This document shows positions 16,204 through 26,844 of a DNA stretch of 41,329 nt, piece after piece. Below the pieces are notes generated by a model, which ran no database searches, was not told the DNA's origin, and worked only from the letters and a program-made list of their open reading frames with translations. Location: the NCBI RefSeq assembly GCF_012912135.1, contig NZ_QMEB01000020.1, forward strand, positions 1 through 41,329, written 5' to 3'. Positions within the stretch are counted from its first letter, which is position 1. Every line of letters begins with the position of its first letter. The stretch is from Brasilonema bromeliae SPC951. GTDB taxonomy: Bacteria > Cyanobacteriota > Cyanobacteriia > Cyanobacteriales > Nostocaceae. The translations under genes and the position numbers were made by a program.

Positions 16204-18450
16204 CTAAACTTTCATATCCAATGTACGCACCAAAAAAGCCCACTTATCTGCAATTTCCTCAATGATCTTTGCTGTAGGCTTACCAGCACCATGTCCCGCT
16301 TTTGTCTCAATTCTAATCAGTACTGGCGCATCACCATTGTGAGTAGCTTGCAAAGCAGCAGCAAATTTGAAACTATGGGCGGGAACAACGCGATCGTCAT
16401 GATCGGCTGTGGTAATCATTGTTGCTGGGTATGCTGTACCTGATTTAAGCTTGTGCAATGGCGAATAAGCATACAGTGTTTTGAAATCTTCTTGATTGTC
16501 TGGCGAGCCATATTCAGAAGTCCATGCCCAACCAATAGTAAATTTATGGAAGCGCAACATATCCATAACACCCACAGCAGGTAAAGCAGCACCGAATAAA
16601 TCGGGACGCTGAGTTATGCAAGCGCCAACTAATAATCCCCCGTTACTTCCACCGCCAATTGCTAACTTAGCAGGCTTTGTATAATTATTGGCAATCAGCC
16701 ACTCAGCAGCAGCGATAAAGTCATCAAACACATTTTGCTTTTTCGACTTCATACCCGCCTGATGCCATTCTTCCCCATACTCACCGCCACCGCGTAAGTT
16801 AGCCAGAGCGTAAACACCACCCATTTCCATCCATACTAAATTACTGACAGAAAAGTTGGGACTTAGAGAGATATTGAAACCACCATAACCGTAGAGATAT
16901 GTTGGATTATTGCCATCTAATTTAATCCCTTTTTTATAAGTAAGAAACATTGGCACTTTTGTACCATCATTGCTTTTATAAAAAACTTGCTTTGTCTCGT
17001 AATCTTCAGGGTTAAAAGCTACTTTTGGCTGACGGAAAACTGTGCTCTTTCCGCTTACCATGTCGTAGCGATAGACGGTTCCTGGTGTGGTAAAGCTGGT
17101 GAAACTATAGAAAGTTTCGGTATCATGTCGCTTGCCATGAAAGCCACCGGCTGAACCGAGTCCTGGTAATTTAACCTCACGTATGAATTTGCCTTTTAGG
17201 TCAAAAATTTTAATTTGGGTATGGGCATCTTGAAGATAATCAGCAACAAACTGGTTATTAATTGTACTAACGCTTTCTAAAGTTTCTGTCGCCTGGGGGA
17301 TGATTTCTTTCCAGTTTTGTCGCGCCGGATTTTTAGTATCAATAGCAATGACTCGTCCTCTTGGCGCGTTGAAATCAGTGCGGAAATAGAAGATGTGATC
17401 GTCATTGTCGATAAAACCGAAACTAGACTCAAATTCCTGAATCAGTTCTACAACTTTCGCTTTCGGATTCGTCAAATCTTTGTAGAAAACTAGATTTCTG
17501 GGGTCAGTTCCTTGCCATACAGAAATAATAAGGTAACGTCCATCTTCTGTGACATCACCGTTAAATCCCCATTCTTTCTGGTCGAGACGGTTGTAAATCA
17601 GTAAGTCTTCTGATTGCGGTGTTCCCAGTTTATGGTAGTAAAGCTTTTGGTAATAATTGACATCTTCTAATTTGGTTTTTTCGTTTGGTTCATCATAGCG
17701 ACTGTAGAAAAATCCTTTACTATCATTTGTCCAGGATGCGCCAGAGAATTTAATCCACTTCAAGTGGTCTTTGAGGTCAATACCTGTTTCAATATCCCTA
17801 ACTTTCCATTCTTGCCAGTCAGAACCAGCAGTGGATAGACCGTATGCTAAAAAATTACCATCTTCACTGATAACTGTTCCTGAAAGAGCAACAGTACCAT
17901 CTTCTGAAAGTGTATTTGGGTCAAGTAAAACTTTTGATTCAGCGTCGAGGGAAGTTAAGGTGTATAAAACAGACTGGTTTTGCAGTCCGTTATTTTTAAA
18001 GTAAAAGTAACGCTTACCCTCTTTGAAAGGAAGACTATATTTTTCGTAATCCCATAATTTGGTAAGACGCTGCTTAATTTTTTCTCTTGCAGGAATTTCC
18101 TGAAGATAGCCAAAAGTCACTTTATTTTGTGCTTCTACCCAAGCCTTTGTTTCTACTGAGTCAGGATTTTCTAAGGGACGGTAAGGGTCTGCGACTGAAG
18201 TACCGTGGTAATCATCAACTTGATTGTTTTTGGGGCTAACTGGATAGCTCAAGTGTTTTTTTTCAGACATATTTCGGTGTGAAGAGGGTACTTTTACATA
18301 GTGTAGGGGTTGCTCCTTAGTTATGCCATTTTGTATTGATGAATGCCAGTCAGTATAAGTTTTGGCAATTGCAATATCAGGAGCTAACAACCACCTACAT
18401 ATAATAATAGTTGTGAGTAAGATGAATAAAAATCGCTGTAGAGTTTTCAT
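16204..18450 (-). CDS. Secreted prolyl oligopeptidase (S9A family)
   Basis: This 748-aa serine peptidase cleaves short peptides after proline. Residues 1-30 (MKTLQRFLFILLTTIIICRW...IAIAKT) look like a signal peptide or anchor, so it is probably periplasmic. A beta-propeller region follows (YPVSPKNNQVDDYHGTSVAD to about 430). The hydrolase domain has Ser602 in GGGSNGGLL, an Asp in TTADHDDRVVP and His720 in AGHGAGKP. Its ATG overlaps the TGA of the upstream cheA-like gene by one base (TGATG), so translation is probably coupled, which is an unusual partner for a chemosensory operon. Length and motifs are complete. Confidence 0.93.
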   Translation of the reverse strand: MKTLQRFLFILLTTIIICRWLLAPDIAIAKTYTDWHSSIQNGITKEQPLHYVKVPSSHRNMSEKKHLSYPVSPKNNQVDDYHGTSVADPYRPLENPDSVETKAWVEAQNKVTFGYLQEIPAREKIKQRLTKLWDYEKYSLPFKEGKRYFYFKNNGLQNQSVLYTLTSLDAESKVLLDPNTLSEDGTVALSGTVISEDGNFLAYGLSTAGSDWQEWKVRDIETGIDLKDHLKWIKFSGASWTNDSKGFFYSRYDEPNEKTKLEDVNYYQKLYYHKLGTPQSEDLLIYNRLDQKEWGFNGDVTEDGRYLIISVWQGTDPRNLVFYKDLTNPKAKVVELIQEFESSFGFIDNDDHIFYFRTDFNAPRGRVIAIDTKNPARQNWKEIIPQATETLESVSTINNQFVADYLQDAHTQIKIFDLKGKFIREVKLPGLGSAGGFHGKRHDTETFYSFTSFTTPGTVYRYDMVSGKSTVFRQPKVAFNPEDYETKQVFYKSNDGTKVPMFLTYKKGIKLDGNNPTYLYGYGGFNISLSPNFSVSNLVWMEMGGVYALANLRGGGEYGEEWHQAGMKSKKQNVFDDFIAAAEWLIANNYTKPAKLAIGGGSNGGLLVGACITQRPDLFGAALPAVGVMDMLRFHKFTIGWAWTSEYGSPDNQEDFKTLYAYSPLHKLKSGTAYPATMITTADHDDRVVPAHSFKFAAALQATHNGDAPVLIRIETKAGHGAGKPTAKIIEEIADKWAFLVRTLDMKV

Positions 18451-21400
18451 CAGTCAACAAGTTTTTCGCCTTTGAGCATCCGGGATGCGGCTTCTAGTAA
18501 GACTTCCTCAAGATATGGTTTGGTGAAGTAACCACTTGCACCTAGTTTCATTGCCATTTGTCTGTGTTTCTGTGCACCCCGTGAGGTGAGCATAGCAATA
18601 GGCAAATGCTTGAGGTTAGGGTCTTTCTGGATGCGAGAGAGCAACTCCAAGCCATCGCAGCGAGGCATTTCAATGTCACAAAATACAATATTACAAGGTA
18701 GATCGGAACGCAGTTTATCCCAGGCTTCTTGACCATCACGCGCCTGTTCTACGCGATAACCTGCTTTACTAAATGTGAGTGATAGCAATTCCCGTACTGT
18801 AATTGAGTCGTCCACAATCAGCACTGTGGGGTTTATTTTCCCTGCAGTCGTTTCTTGTACGGTGGGAGTTTGCTGCTGTTCCCAAAGACTCGAACTACGA
18901 TATTTGGAGGCTCGTCCTTGGAAGATGTCAATGATTTCGATCACATCCGCAATGGGCATAATACGACCATCACCCAGGATAGTTGCACCAGCAACACCAA
19001 TAGGTTTGGGAAATGGCCCTTCAAATTGCTTAATTACGATTTCTTGCTCGTTAAGCACTTGATCGACCTGTAGGGCAAGAAAGACATTTGCCGATCGCAC
19101 GACAACAACACAAATCATGTCGTCATCCCGATGACCACCATAAATACTACCCCGACTAAGTTGACGATTAATAGTTAAAATTTCTTTGAGCGGTTGGAAT
19201 GGTAGGAGTGTGTTACGCCAAGGAATGTATTTCTGCCCATCAGAACCTTGTTGGATATTTTTTACAGGAACATCTAGGGTATCTTCCACACCATCCATTG
19301 GGAAAGCAATGCGCGCTTTATCAGATATACAGCAAAGGGCTTTGCAAATACTCAGAGTCAGGGGTAGACGAATGGTGAAGGTTGTTCCCCCGCCGAGAGT
19401 GGAATTAATATTAATTTTCCCTCGCATTTCGCTTATTCTAGCCAGAACAACATCCAAACCGATACCACGACCTGCTAATTCATCTTCTTTTTCTTTGGTA
19501 CTAAAACCTGGTTGGAACAGTAAATCGTAAACATGATGTTGAGATAAGCTTTTAGCTTGTTCTGGCGTTATTATGCCAATCTTAATTGCTTTTGCCTTCA
19601 CCGCTTCTATGTCAATACCTGCGCCATCATCACTGATAGAAATGACGGTTTGATTACCTTGATGGAATGCGCGGACAGTAATGACTCCCACAGGTGGCTT
19701 ACCAATCGCTTGTCGTATGTCTGGTGTTTCGATACCGTGGGCGATCGCATTGTTCAGTAAATGAGTCAGCGGGGTTTTAAGATGTTCTAAAATCACTTTG
19801 TCTATCAAGGTTTCTCGACCTTCGATAACGAGTTGCGCTTGTTTACCACACTTGATAGCGCTTTCGCGCACTCCTCGTTCTAAAGGAGTGGTTACTTCCG
19901 CAAATGGTTCCATTCGCGATCGCATTATCCCGGATTGAAGCTGGTTAGTCACCTGTCGGAACTGTCGCGCGACTCGTTCTGTATCTTCTGTTACAAAATC
20001 AATATCACTGGCTGCCTCACGCACCCGCACAATCAGTTCAATCATTTCCTGCGACAGGGTATGAAAAGGAGTAAACTGATCCATTTCCAATTCAGTCAAA
20101 CCCCTGTCTATATCTTTATTGTGATCTTCGCGGTGATTTCTGCGGTTCGGGTTAACAGATGCATCTAATAGCGATCGTTCGTATAATTCCTCCATTCTCG
20201 CCCCGACATTACTCAACTGCTGCATCTGATGCAGCAAGTTATCTAAAAACTGTCGCAGACGTTGTTGGTCTTGTTCCAATGTGTTGCGATTAACAACTAA
20301 TTCTCCTACTAAATTACTCAGATCATCCAGATGCTTAACTGGAACTTTTATTAGTTGTTCAAATTTTGTCGTGCGATAGACAAAGGGACGAGGAGGCAAA
20401 TCTTTCTTGCCTCTATCTGATGTTACCTGGTTTGCTGCTACACCCAATAATTTTTCTTGGGCGGTTCTTTCTTCTGGTCTGAGTTCAGCATTGACTTCTG
20501 ATACAACTTCCTGGTTGAGTAACTCATTTAACTCAGTCAATTCGTCATTCAAGAAGATATCAATTTCTTGAGTCAATTCCTCCTCTGAAGAAACGGCTTC
20601 TGTTAGGAACAAATTTTCCTTGAAATCAAATGCTGAATATAGCTCTAAAGAATGCTCGCCATCCAAATCTGTTGGTGAGATAGTTTCTGCTTCTGTGTGT
20701 CTCATCCCTGACTGTTCTTGTGAACACTCATTGACCATCAAATTAATATCTTGAGGCTGTTGTGTAAACAACGAATTGTTAAGTAAGTCTTGCTTATTGT
20801 CAGTTTCTAAAGGCAGAATTGTAAATTCTGGACTGAATTCTACAGCTTCTGGCTGTTGCGAAAACACACTCTTTTCTGTCTTAGACGCTACGCGATAGTA
20901 AGATGTACTTTGGGGTTCTATAGTCGTGTCAAGAGAAGAAGTGTTTATGAGATTTGATGTTAAATCTTGAAACCAATCATCATCCGTCTCTGATGAGAAT
21001 AATAGATTAAATTCTTGTTCATCAATTGGAAAATTTAGTTCCAAATCTTCAAAACTCAAACTGTCTAAACTAGAGTTCCCCGACTGAGCAACATTATCAA
21101 AAAAGTCCTCAGCAGCGGTTGTCAACAAAATTTCTTCTAAAGTTGCTACATCCTGTTGATGGGCTGGAGAAAATTTGTCCTTTTCTCCCTTTAATTCCAG
21201 TTCCCAAATTTTGTTTAAATCTTCTGTTTCAAACTGTGCATTCAACAAATCACCAAATGTTGAGTTGTTTGCAGACAAGGCTATAGTCTTGTCTTCCTCT
21301 GTCTCAATAAATAGCTCTTCTAAAGTCAATATTTCGTCTTTATGTGATATTTTTTTTGATTTTATGGACTTTGGATAATCAATTTCCTCCATTAGTTTGG

Positions 21401-23033
21401 CTTTCGTCGATAAGGAAAAATCATGATAGCTAATTTCTTGGTTTTTGGAAAGCTCGACATTGACTATAGTCTCTGTTTGTATTTGATTTCTTTCGCCTGT
21501 GGGTAAGGCTTGATTTTCATCTAGTAACAATTCTAATAAACTAGTGACTTGATCTTGTCTTTTTTCGCCAGCATCAAACAACTGCTCTACTGATGCCAAT
21601 GTATCGATACTTAATTCTCTCGTTAAGCCACTCGTTTTATGAAGGGCTGATTCTAACTTATCTTCTAATAAATCATCAGATAACGCCAGAGTAAATTCTT
21701 CGGTTTCTGCTGCTTTCTGCTGAGTACTAATCGTGTCTTCATCAATTAAAATTTCATTCTTGTTATCAGTCTCTTCCGTATTGGCATTGCTCACATCTCT
21801 TTTTAATGTTGCCTCAGGGTTAATATCTAGAATTTCTTCTTGCTCCCACATTCCCTCTAAGTCGGGACTTTCACCTTCAAAAAAATCAGCCAGGGTATTT
21901 AAGTTAGCTATTCTGACTTCTTGGTTATTCGTATCTGTCGTATGGGTGAGAGCAGCGTGTTCATTGCTATTAAATTGTTCGCAAAGTTCAGATAAACTAG
22001 TAATTCTGTCTTGTCGGTCAATGTCCAAAACTGTTGTAGAAGTTGCATCACTTATTGTTTGTGGAATTTTTTTACCTGTTCCCAAATTAATGGTGCTAGA
22101 AGATGTAACTGGTGGCAATTCTAATCCTTCTGTTGGGCTATCTGACTCATCTGCCAGAATCAGGGGAATTTCTAACAATTCAATTGTTTCTTCTACTCTG
22201 ACGAGTGCTTGTAGTTGCTGACTAATTGTTATTTCCGCTTCTCTAAGAGCAATAACTAATTCTAAAGCTTGTTTAATATCTGTAATAATGGTTTTAGCTA
22301 GAGTGAGATAGGTATTTTGTGAAAATGCGATCGCACTTGCTGCTGTTCGACACAAACCACACCAGTTAGACCAATTCAATTCTTCACCAAGTTCAGCTAA
22401 CTTGTCACAACACTTCACAAGGCTTTGTCGCGTTTGCGATGTTGCAGTTTGTTTAAACAGTTGCAACATTTCCCGTAATATTTGGATAACTTCACTTTGT
22501 ACAGTTTGTAGGTTCTGCCAACTCTCACTTGTTTGTGCTACGGTTTGTGGCGAAGTTGCAGGAGAAGCTTTTGCTAAGATACTTGTATTTTTTGTGATAT
22601 TATTGCGATTTTGTTCTATTAGTAAGTTTAAATGTTCTTGCAACCATTTGAAGACAGGTTCAGTTTCTGACATTAAGGTCTGTGCCATTTCATCAGTAAG
22701 ACCATAAGGTTCAGTGCAACTTTCTAACAGCGCTTTTAAGGTATCAGATACACCAAGAAACAAAGATTCTAATTTTTGGTCAACTTGAATTGGATGCTCT
22801 TTGAGAACCTTAAAATAGTCTTCCAAACGGTGAGCTGTGTGTTGAATGCTACTCAGACCAAGCATTGCTGCTCCTCCTTTTATAGAGTGAGCCGCCCGAA
22901 AAACTTCGTTAATCATTTCTGGGTTATCAAGGGTACTCTGTAGATTCAGCAACCCCTTTTCTATCGTATCTAGGTGGTCTTTTGCTTCCTCAATGAAGTA
23001 ACCCAAAATGCGCTGTTGTTGTTCTGGCAGCAT
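18450..23033 (-). CDS. hmpE: CheA-like hybrid histidine kinase (HmpE/PilL type)
   Basis: This 1527-aa cytoplasmic kinase is at the end of the chemosensory cluster. In order: an Hpt domain with the phospho-accepting His49 in AAHSIKGGAAML; a helical region (to about 300); about 600 residues of acidic, Ser/Thr/Glu-rich linker; a dimerisation segment VPVKHLDDLSNLVGELVVNR; the ATPase boxes NNAIAHGIETPD and SISDDGAGIDIEAV; a CheW-like domain (FPMDGVEDTLDVP); and a C-terminal receiver (VLIVDDSITVRELLSL; phospho-Asp in VFCDIEMPRCDG). The long linker is notable. It receives signals from the MCP through CheW and should phosphorylate the CheY-like partner. Hmp letters follow Nostoc punctiforme naming from memory. 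Confidence 0.9.
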   Translation of the reverse strand: MLPEQQQRILGYFIEEAKDHLDTIEKGLLNLQSTLDNPEMINEVFRAAHSIKGGAAMLGLSSIQHTAHRLEDYFKVLKEHPIQVDQKLESLFLGVSDTLKALLESCTEPYGLTDEMAQTLMSETEPVFKWLQEHLNLLIEQNRNNITKNTSILAKASPATSPQTVAQTSESWQNLQTVQSEVIQILREMLQLFKQTATSQTRQSLVKCCDKLAELGEELNWSNWCGLCRTAASAIAFSQNTYLTLAKTIITDIKQALELVIALREAEITISQQLQALVRVEETIELLEIPLILADESDSPTEGLELPPVTSSSTINLGTGKKIPQTISDATSTTVLDIDRQDRITSLSELCEQFNSNEHAALTHTTDTNNQEVRIANLNTLADFFEGESPDLEGMWEQEEILDINPEATLKRDVSNANTEETDNKNEILIDEDTISTQQKAAETEEFTLALSDDLLEDKLESALHKTSGLTRELSIDTLASVEQLFDAGEKRQDQVTSLLELLLDENQALPTGERNQIQTETIVNVELSKNQEISYHDFSLSTKAKLMEEIDYPKSIKSKKISHKDEILTLEELFIETEEDKTIALSANNSTFGDLLNAQFETEDLNKIWELELKGEKDKFSPAHQQDVATLEEILLTTAAEDFFDNVAQSGNSSLDSLSFEDLELNFPIDEQEFNLLFSSETDDDWFQDLTSNLINTSSLDTTIEPQSTSYYRVASKTEKSVFSQQPEAVEFSPEFTILPLETDNKQDLLNNSLFTQQPQDINLMVNECSQEQSGMRHTEAETISPTDLDGEHSLELYSAFDFKENLFLTEAVSSEEELTQEIDIFLNDELTELNELLNQEVVSEVNAELRPEERTAQEKLLGVAANQVTSDRGKKDLPPRPFVYRTTKFEQLIKVPVKHLDDLSNLVGELVVNRNTLEQDQQRLRQFLDNLLHQMQQLSNVGARMEELYERSLLDASVNPNRRNHREDHNKDIDRGLTELEMDQFTPFHTLSQEMIELIVRVREAASDIDFVTEDTERVARQFRQVTNQLQSGIMRSRMEPFAEVTTPLERGVRESAIKCGKQAQLVIEGRETLIDKVILEHLKTPLTHLLNNAIAHGIETPDIRQAIGKPPVGVITVRAFHQGNQTVISISDDGAGIDIEAVKAKAIKIGIITPEQAKSLSQHHVYDLLFQPGFSTKEKEDELAGRGIGLDVVLARISEMRGKININSTLGGGTTFTIRLPLTLSICKALCCISDKARIAFPMDGVEDTLDVPVKNIQQGSDGQKYIPWRNTLLPFQPLKEILTINRQLSRGSIYGGHRDDDMICVVVVRSANVFLALQVDQVLNEQEIVIKQFEGPFPKPIGVAGATILGDGRIMPIADVIEIIDIFQGRASKYRSSSLWEQQQTPTVQETTAGKINPTVLIVDDSITVRELLSLTFSKAGYRVEQARDGQEAWDKLRSDLPCNIVFCDIEMPRCDGLELLSRIQKDPNLKHLPIAMLTSRGAQKHRQMAMKLGASGYFTKPYLEEVLLEAASRMLKGEKLVD

Positions 23034-23071
23034 AGTTTTTAATCATTAAGTCATTGGTCAAGAGTGAAAAC

Positions 23072-23132
23072 TCAATAGTCTATAATCTATAGTCAAAAGT
23101 CAATACTTATACTTTGAACTATAGACTATTGA
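23072..23132 (-). other. Intercistronic hairpin between MCP and cheA-like genes
   Basis: TCAATAGTCTATA (23072-23084) pairs exactly with TATAGACTATTGA (23120-23132), a 13-bp stem in the 103-nt gap. It could be a partial terminator or an RNA-processing site that sets lower expression of the kinase. Confidence 0.5.
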
Positions 23133-23136
23133 CTAA

Positions 23137-25611
23137 TTACCTTGTATTTTCAGAGATTTCGACTTGGAAACGTTCAACGGAGGCGATCAGCTCACCAGAT
23201 ACACTGACCAAACTATGTAAAGCACCAGAGACTCGTTGTGCTTCTCGTGAAGTGTCTTGCGCTGTTAATTCCACAGATTGCATAACTTCAGCCACACCAC
23301 GGAAGGTTTTGGTCTGTTCAACAGTGTCCGAGGTAATCCCGCGCACTAAAATATCGATGCGCTTGGCGACTTGAATAATGTTTTCTAGCGATCGCTTGGC
23401 TTCCTCTGCCAACTTCGTACCATTAATGACCTGTTGTATACCTTCCTCCATCGCAATCATTACAGAGCCTGTTTCGCTCTGAATCTGCATGACTATTTGT
23501 TCTATTTCTTTTAATGACTTAGCTGATTTATCTGCTAACTGGCGCACTTCATCCGCTACAATTGCAAAACCTCGTCCGGCTTCTCCCGCGCGTGCCGCTT
23601 CAATACTAGCATTGAGTGCTAACAAATTCGTCCGAGAAGCAATTTGCGAAATCAACGCCACAATCTTGGAAATTTCTTGAGAAGACTCTGCCAGTCGCTT
23701 CACTTTCCGGGTTGTGTGCGCCACGGTTTCCCGAATTTCTAAAATCCCTGCCAAAGTATTATCTACTGCTTCTCCACCTAGGAGAGCAATATTGCTAGCA
23801 TCATGGGTAACAGCTTCTGCTTCGCGTGCTGCTTGTGCGACACGTTGAATGGAGTCAGTCATAACTTGTACAGAATTCAGCGTCACCGCCAATTTTTGCG
23901 CTTGTCGTAAAGCATCACGAGATAAGGCTCTCGCAAAGGTTTCGGAATTAGTTGCCCCTCTGGTTACTTCCTGCGCTGCGATTTTCACCTGTTGTACAAG
24001 ATCCCGTATGTTTTGAATTGTGAAGTTAAAAGCATCAGCGATCGCTCCAAGTACGTCGGCGGTTACCTCGGCTTGCACTGTCAAATCTCCTCTGGCAGCT
24101 CCTTCTACATCGTCTAACAGGTGAATCACTTGGCGTTGCAGGCTTTCTCTAGCTTCCTCTTGTTCTTGAGCTTTACGTGTCGCTTCATTAGTAGTCGTCA
24201 ATATAACACGAGTCATTTGGTTAAAGCTAGCTGCCAGCTGCCCAAATTCATCTTTTGAATACACGGTGGCTTGGACATGAAAGTTTCCTTCGCGCACAGC
24301 ATCAAATTGACTTTGTAAATTTTTAGCAGTGCGGCAAATTTGCCTGTGGCTGAGACTCCCCATAATACCTGCGGTAGCAAACCCAGCAATTCCAGATGCC
24401 AAAGTCATTACCCTACCTGTGTTTTGCACCAACTCCCGTTGTTCGAGTGGTAACAACTTAGCATAAACAAAGCTGACTCCAGCAACAACCAGGGCTGAAA
24501 CAACACCCACTGTACCAGCAACAATCCATTGCTTAGTTTGTAGAGAGGCATTTTCTAATGGAGCAAGAAAACCTTGCTTGACAGAGACTTGAGGTTTTCT
24601 ACTGCACAGATCAGCCCCGATCAAAACTGGGACTGCTTGTTGGGAACCAGTGGTTATAAATAGCTCCGAATCGCGATGATTCGTAAGGGTACTACGCGAA
24701 GCCCAATCGTCCGTTTGGGGCGGGAGAAAACCGCTATCGTCTCTGGGGGTAGTATCTGAAGTGAAATCGTGATTTTGCTGAGTGGGTGTAGTCTCTACTT
24801 TACTGCGTCGTGAAGTGTTGTTTTCCACAGATATCTTCAACGTCTGTGGCTCCTCAAAGCGAGAATCTTCTGTCAAGTCAAATCTCGGAATATACCCTGA
24901 GTCGTCAAATTTATCAAAGTCGTCTAAACACTTCTTTTTGTTACCCTTGCAAGTATTTGTGTTCTCTGCTTTCGCTTCTTCATCATTGACATTAGATAGT
25001 TGCCATACCTGTTGTTGAATAAATGTAGAAGGGGCTTTGCTAAAATTTTCTTTTGAATTGAACGTTGTATCAGATACAGTACTATCGTCTATTGATAGAT
25101 CAAATGGACTGCTAACAGGTAGCTCTTCCATATAGTCTACAGCTTTTTGATCCTCATCCAAGGAAGTCAAATGAAAGCTACTACTGTTACTGTTAAAGTC
25201 TTGATCATCTGCCAGATTTTCTAATTGTTGTTTTATCACTGTTTGAGATTCAGAAGAATCAGAAAAATTCTTATATTTTTGACCAGATTTTTCAATATCT
25301 TGAGCGTCTAGTTTGCGTTGATATTGTTTTATGTTGTCAATGCCATTGCGGGCAAGGCTGATAATTTCTTGATCGTCAGTAAATTTTAAAACCTTTTGGT
25401 ATTCTATTTTTGCCACATCACACTGCTGCAAAACATAATAGATATGACCCCGCAGCAAGGATATATTAGGGTCATATGGTAAATGTTGCACCAGTTGATC
25501 AATCAGAGTGGCTGCTTGTTTGTAGTTTCCTTGCACGTAAGCTTTATGAGCCTGATGATAGATATGCTCGTACTCTTTTATACTCACTACCTTTTTCTGC
25601 CTCCATTTCAT
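23137..25611 (-). CDS. hmpD: Methyl-accepting chemotaxis protein with TPR-like N-terminus (HmpD/PilJ type)
   Basis: This is an 824-aa membrane sensor. Residues about 10-100 ([31 protein letters not shown]) are TPR-like helices; 105-355 is a low-complexity acidic stretch; two hydrophobic helices lie at about 361-384 and 400-420; HAMP domains follow (to about 545). The signalling tip is [20 protein letters not shown] and [20 protein letters not shown], and the C-terminal helices complete the coiled coil. There is no obvious periplasmic sensor domain between the helices, so the stimulus may be cytoplasmic or mechanical. It lies between the cheW and cheA genes. A GTG 8 codons downstream (VSIKEYEH) is an alternative start. 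Confidence 0.92.
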   Translation of the reverse strand: MKWRQKKVVSIKEYEHIYHQAHKAYVQGNYKQAATLIDQLVQHLPYDPNISLLRGHIYYVLQQCDVAKIEYQKVLKFTDDQEIISLARNGIDNIKQYQRKLDAQDIEKSGQKYKNFSDSSESQTVIKQQLENLADDQDFNSNSSSFHLTSLDEDQKAVDYMEELPVSSPFDLSIDDSTVSDTTFNSKENFSKAPSTFIQQQVWQLSNVNDEEAKAENTNTCKGNKKKCLDDFDKFDDSGYIPRFDLTEDSRFEEPQTLKISVENNTSRRSKVETTPTQQNHDFTSDTTPRDDSGFLPPQTDDWASRSTLTNHRDSELFITTGSQQAVPVLIGADLCSRKPQVSVKQGFLAPLENASLQTKQWIVAGTVGVVSALVVAGVSFVYAKLLPLEQRELVQNTGRVMTLASGIAGFATAGIMGSLSHRQICRTAKNLQSQFDAVREGNFHVQATVYSKDEFGQLAASFNQMTRVILTTTNEATRKAQEQEEARESLQRQVIHLLDDVEGAARGDLTVQAEVTADVLGAIADAFNFTIQNIRDLVQQVKIAAQEVTRGATNSETFARALSRDALRQAQKLAVTLNSVQVMTDSIQRVAQAAREAEAVTHDASNIALLGGEAVDNTLAGILEIRETVAHTTRKVKRLAESSQEISKIVALISQIASRTNLLALNASIEAARAGEAGRGFAIVADEVRQLADKSAKSLKEIEQIVMQIQSETGSVMIAMEEGIQQVINGTKLAEEAKRSLENIIQVAKRIDILVRGITSDTVEQTKTFRGVAEVMQSVELTAQDTSREAQRVSGALHSLVSVSGELIASVERFQVEISENTR

Positions 25612-25754
25612 CCTGCCCCTATAAGTCCAAAGCGTGCTCGTTCACCCTTGGCATACCGAAATTGCGAGGGTGAGCAGCGCGTTCCCAGAGTTGTCTGTTG
25701 CTCGAATTTTCTCCGATGAGAACTTAGGAGGATGTCTCCTCAACGGCGATTTTT

Positions 25755-26291
25755 CTAGTTTTTACCCAACAACCGCGCACTTCGTAAAATTGCTTTGTGA
25801 TCAAGCAGCCTTAGACACTGATTTTTTTTATTTTCTAATATCCATTCTCCTTGCAAAAAGGGAGCCATTGTATCTGATACGCTCTTTAACACTGTCAGAT
25901 GCTTTTTGTCAAGCCAGTCCATACCGCCGATTTCTTCAACTGCTAAACCGACTATTGTGTCTTGCTCTTCTATAGCAATCACAGGAATCTCCGAACGATT
26001 CGTATTTAAAGTGGTTCCTTGTCCTAGAAATTGACCCAAATCAACCACCCAAATGACTCGACCTCGTAGATTTAGAGCACCCAAAAGCAAACCAGAAGTA
26101 TTAGGAATTGGGGTAATTCTATCAGGACTTAGTTCAATGACCTCTCGAATATCGGTTGCTAGTAGTGCAAACTCCTGATGCAAGGGAATATAAAATCTTA
26201 GACATAACTCTGCTTCTGGACTTTTTACTTGTAATTCAGAACCGGAGTGGTCTTGTCCACCTCCTCCTAAAAAGTCCGGTTGAGTGATCAT
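25755..26291 (-). CDS. hmpC: CheW-like coupling protein (HmpC/PilI type)
   Basis: This 178-aa protein has one CheW fold: LCLRFYIPLHQEFALLATDI, VIELSPDRITPIPNTSGLLL, GALNLRGRVIWVVDLGQFLG and VIAIEEQDTIVGLAVEEIGG. The first 27 residues are a glycine-rich lead not typical of CheW. It links the MCP to the CheA-like kinase at the membrane. Only 13 nt separate it from the upstream receiver gene, so the two are in one operon. 143 nt separate it from the MCP gene; I see no feature in that gap. Confidence 0.93.
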   Translation of the reverse strand: MITQPDFLGGGGQDHSGSELQVKSPEAELCLRFYIPLHQEFALLATDIREVIELSPDRITPIPNTSGLLLGALNLRGRVIWVVDLGQFLGQGTTLNTNRSEIPVIAIEEQDTIVGLAVEEIGGMDWLDKKHLTVLKSVSDTMAPFLQGEWILENKKNQCLRLLDHKAILRSARLLGKN

Positions 26292-26304
26292 TTTGTGTTT
26301 ATCC

Positions 26305-26670
26305 TTATCCTCGCAGTAGCTGTTTGACTGTTCCCACCAACTCAGTTGGTTGAAAGGGTTTAGCTATATAGGCATCGGCTCCTTGTTTGATACCCCAGTA
26401 GAGATCAACTTCTTCACCTTTAGAAGAACATATCACCACCGGAAGATTTTGGGTTTTAGGATTAGATTTTAAGCGACGACAAACTTCATAGCCATTCATC
26501 CGAGGCATGACTATATCCAAAACGACTAAATCGGGACAAGCAGTTTGAATGGCTTCCAATGCTTCTATTCCATCACTGGCATGGGTCACTGTTAAGCCAC
26601 TCGCTTTCAATAGGTCTGTAATCATCTCTCTCTGTGTAACACTGTCTTCCACTATCAGAACTGTACTCAT
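26305..26670 (-). CDS. hmpB: CheY-like response regulator (HmpB/PilH type)
   Basis: This 121-aa single receiver domain has the acidic pocket in VLIVEDSVTQREMI, the phospho-Asp in DLVVLDIVMPRMNGYEV, the conserved CSS switch in VVICSSKGEEV and the Lys in YIAKPFQPTELV. It has no output domain, so it acts by binding a partner. I start at ATG 26670 (MSTVLIVED), the family N-terminus; the frame stays open upstream to 26784 with non-conserved residues. AGGAGG lies 14 nt upstream, and a tiny ORF (MGVI) starts between it and the ATG and ends in ATGA overlapping the start. Confidence 0.92.
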   Translation of the reverse strand: MSTVLIVEDSVTQREMITDLLKASGLTVTHASDGIEALEAIQTACPDLVVLDIVMPRMNGYEVCRRLKSNPKTQNLPVVICSSKGEEVDLYWGIKQGADAYIAKPFQPTELVGTVKQLLRG

Positions 26671-26844
26671 ATGACGCCCATATACCTCCTGATGTAGACG
26701 TTTGTGGTTAGAACATTTGCTGATTTTCCTAACTGTCTTTACTGTATAAAAGAATTCTATCCCAAGCTGCCGAGAGTACCCCATCCGAATCGAAATGCGA
26801 CTTAAGTAATAACAAGGGAAAACAAAATGTTAGCAATTATACGG

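Noticed and set aside
21175-22707. Several plus-strand open frames of 60-160 codons inside the cheA-like gene
   Set aside because: They mirror the acidic, Ser-rich coding of the opposite strand and have no independent features.
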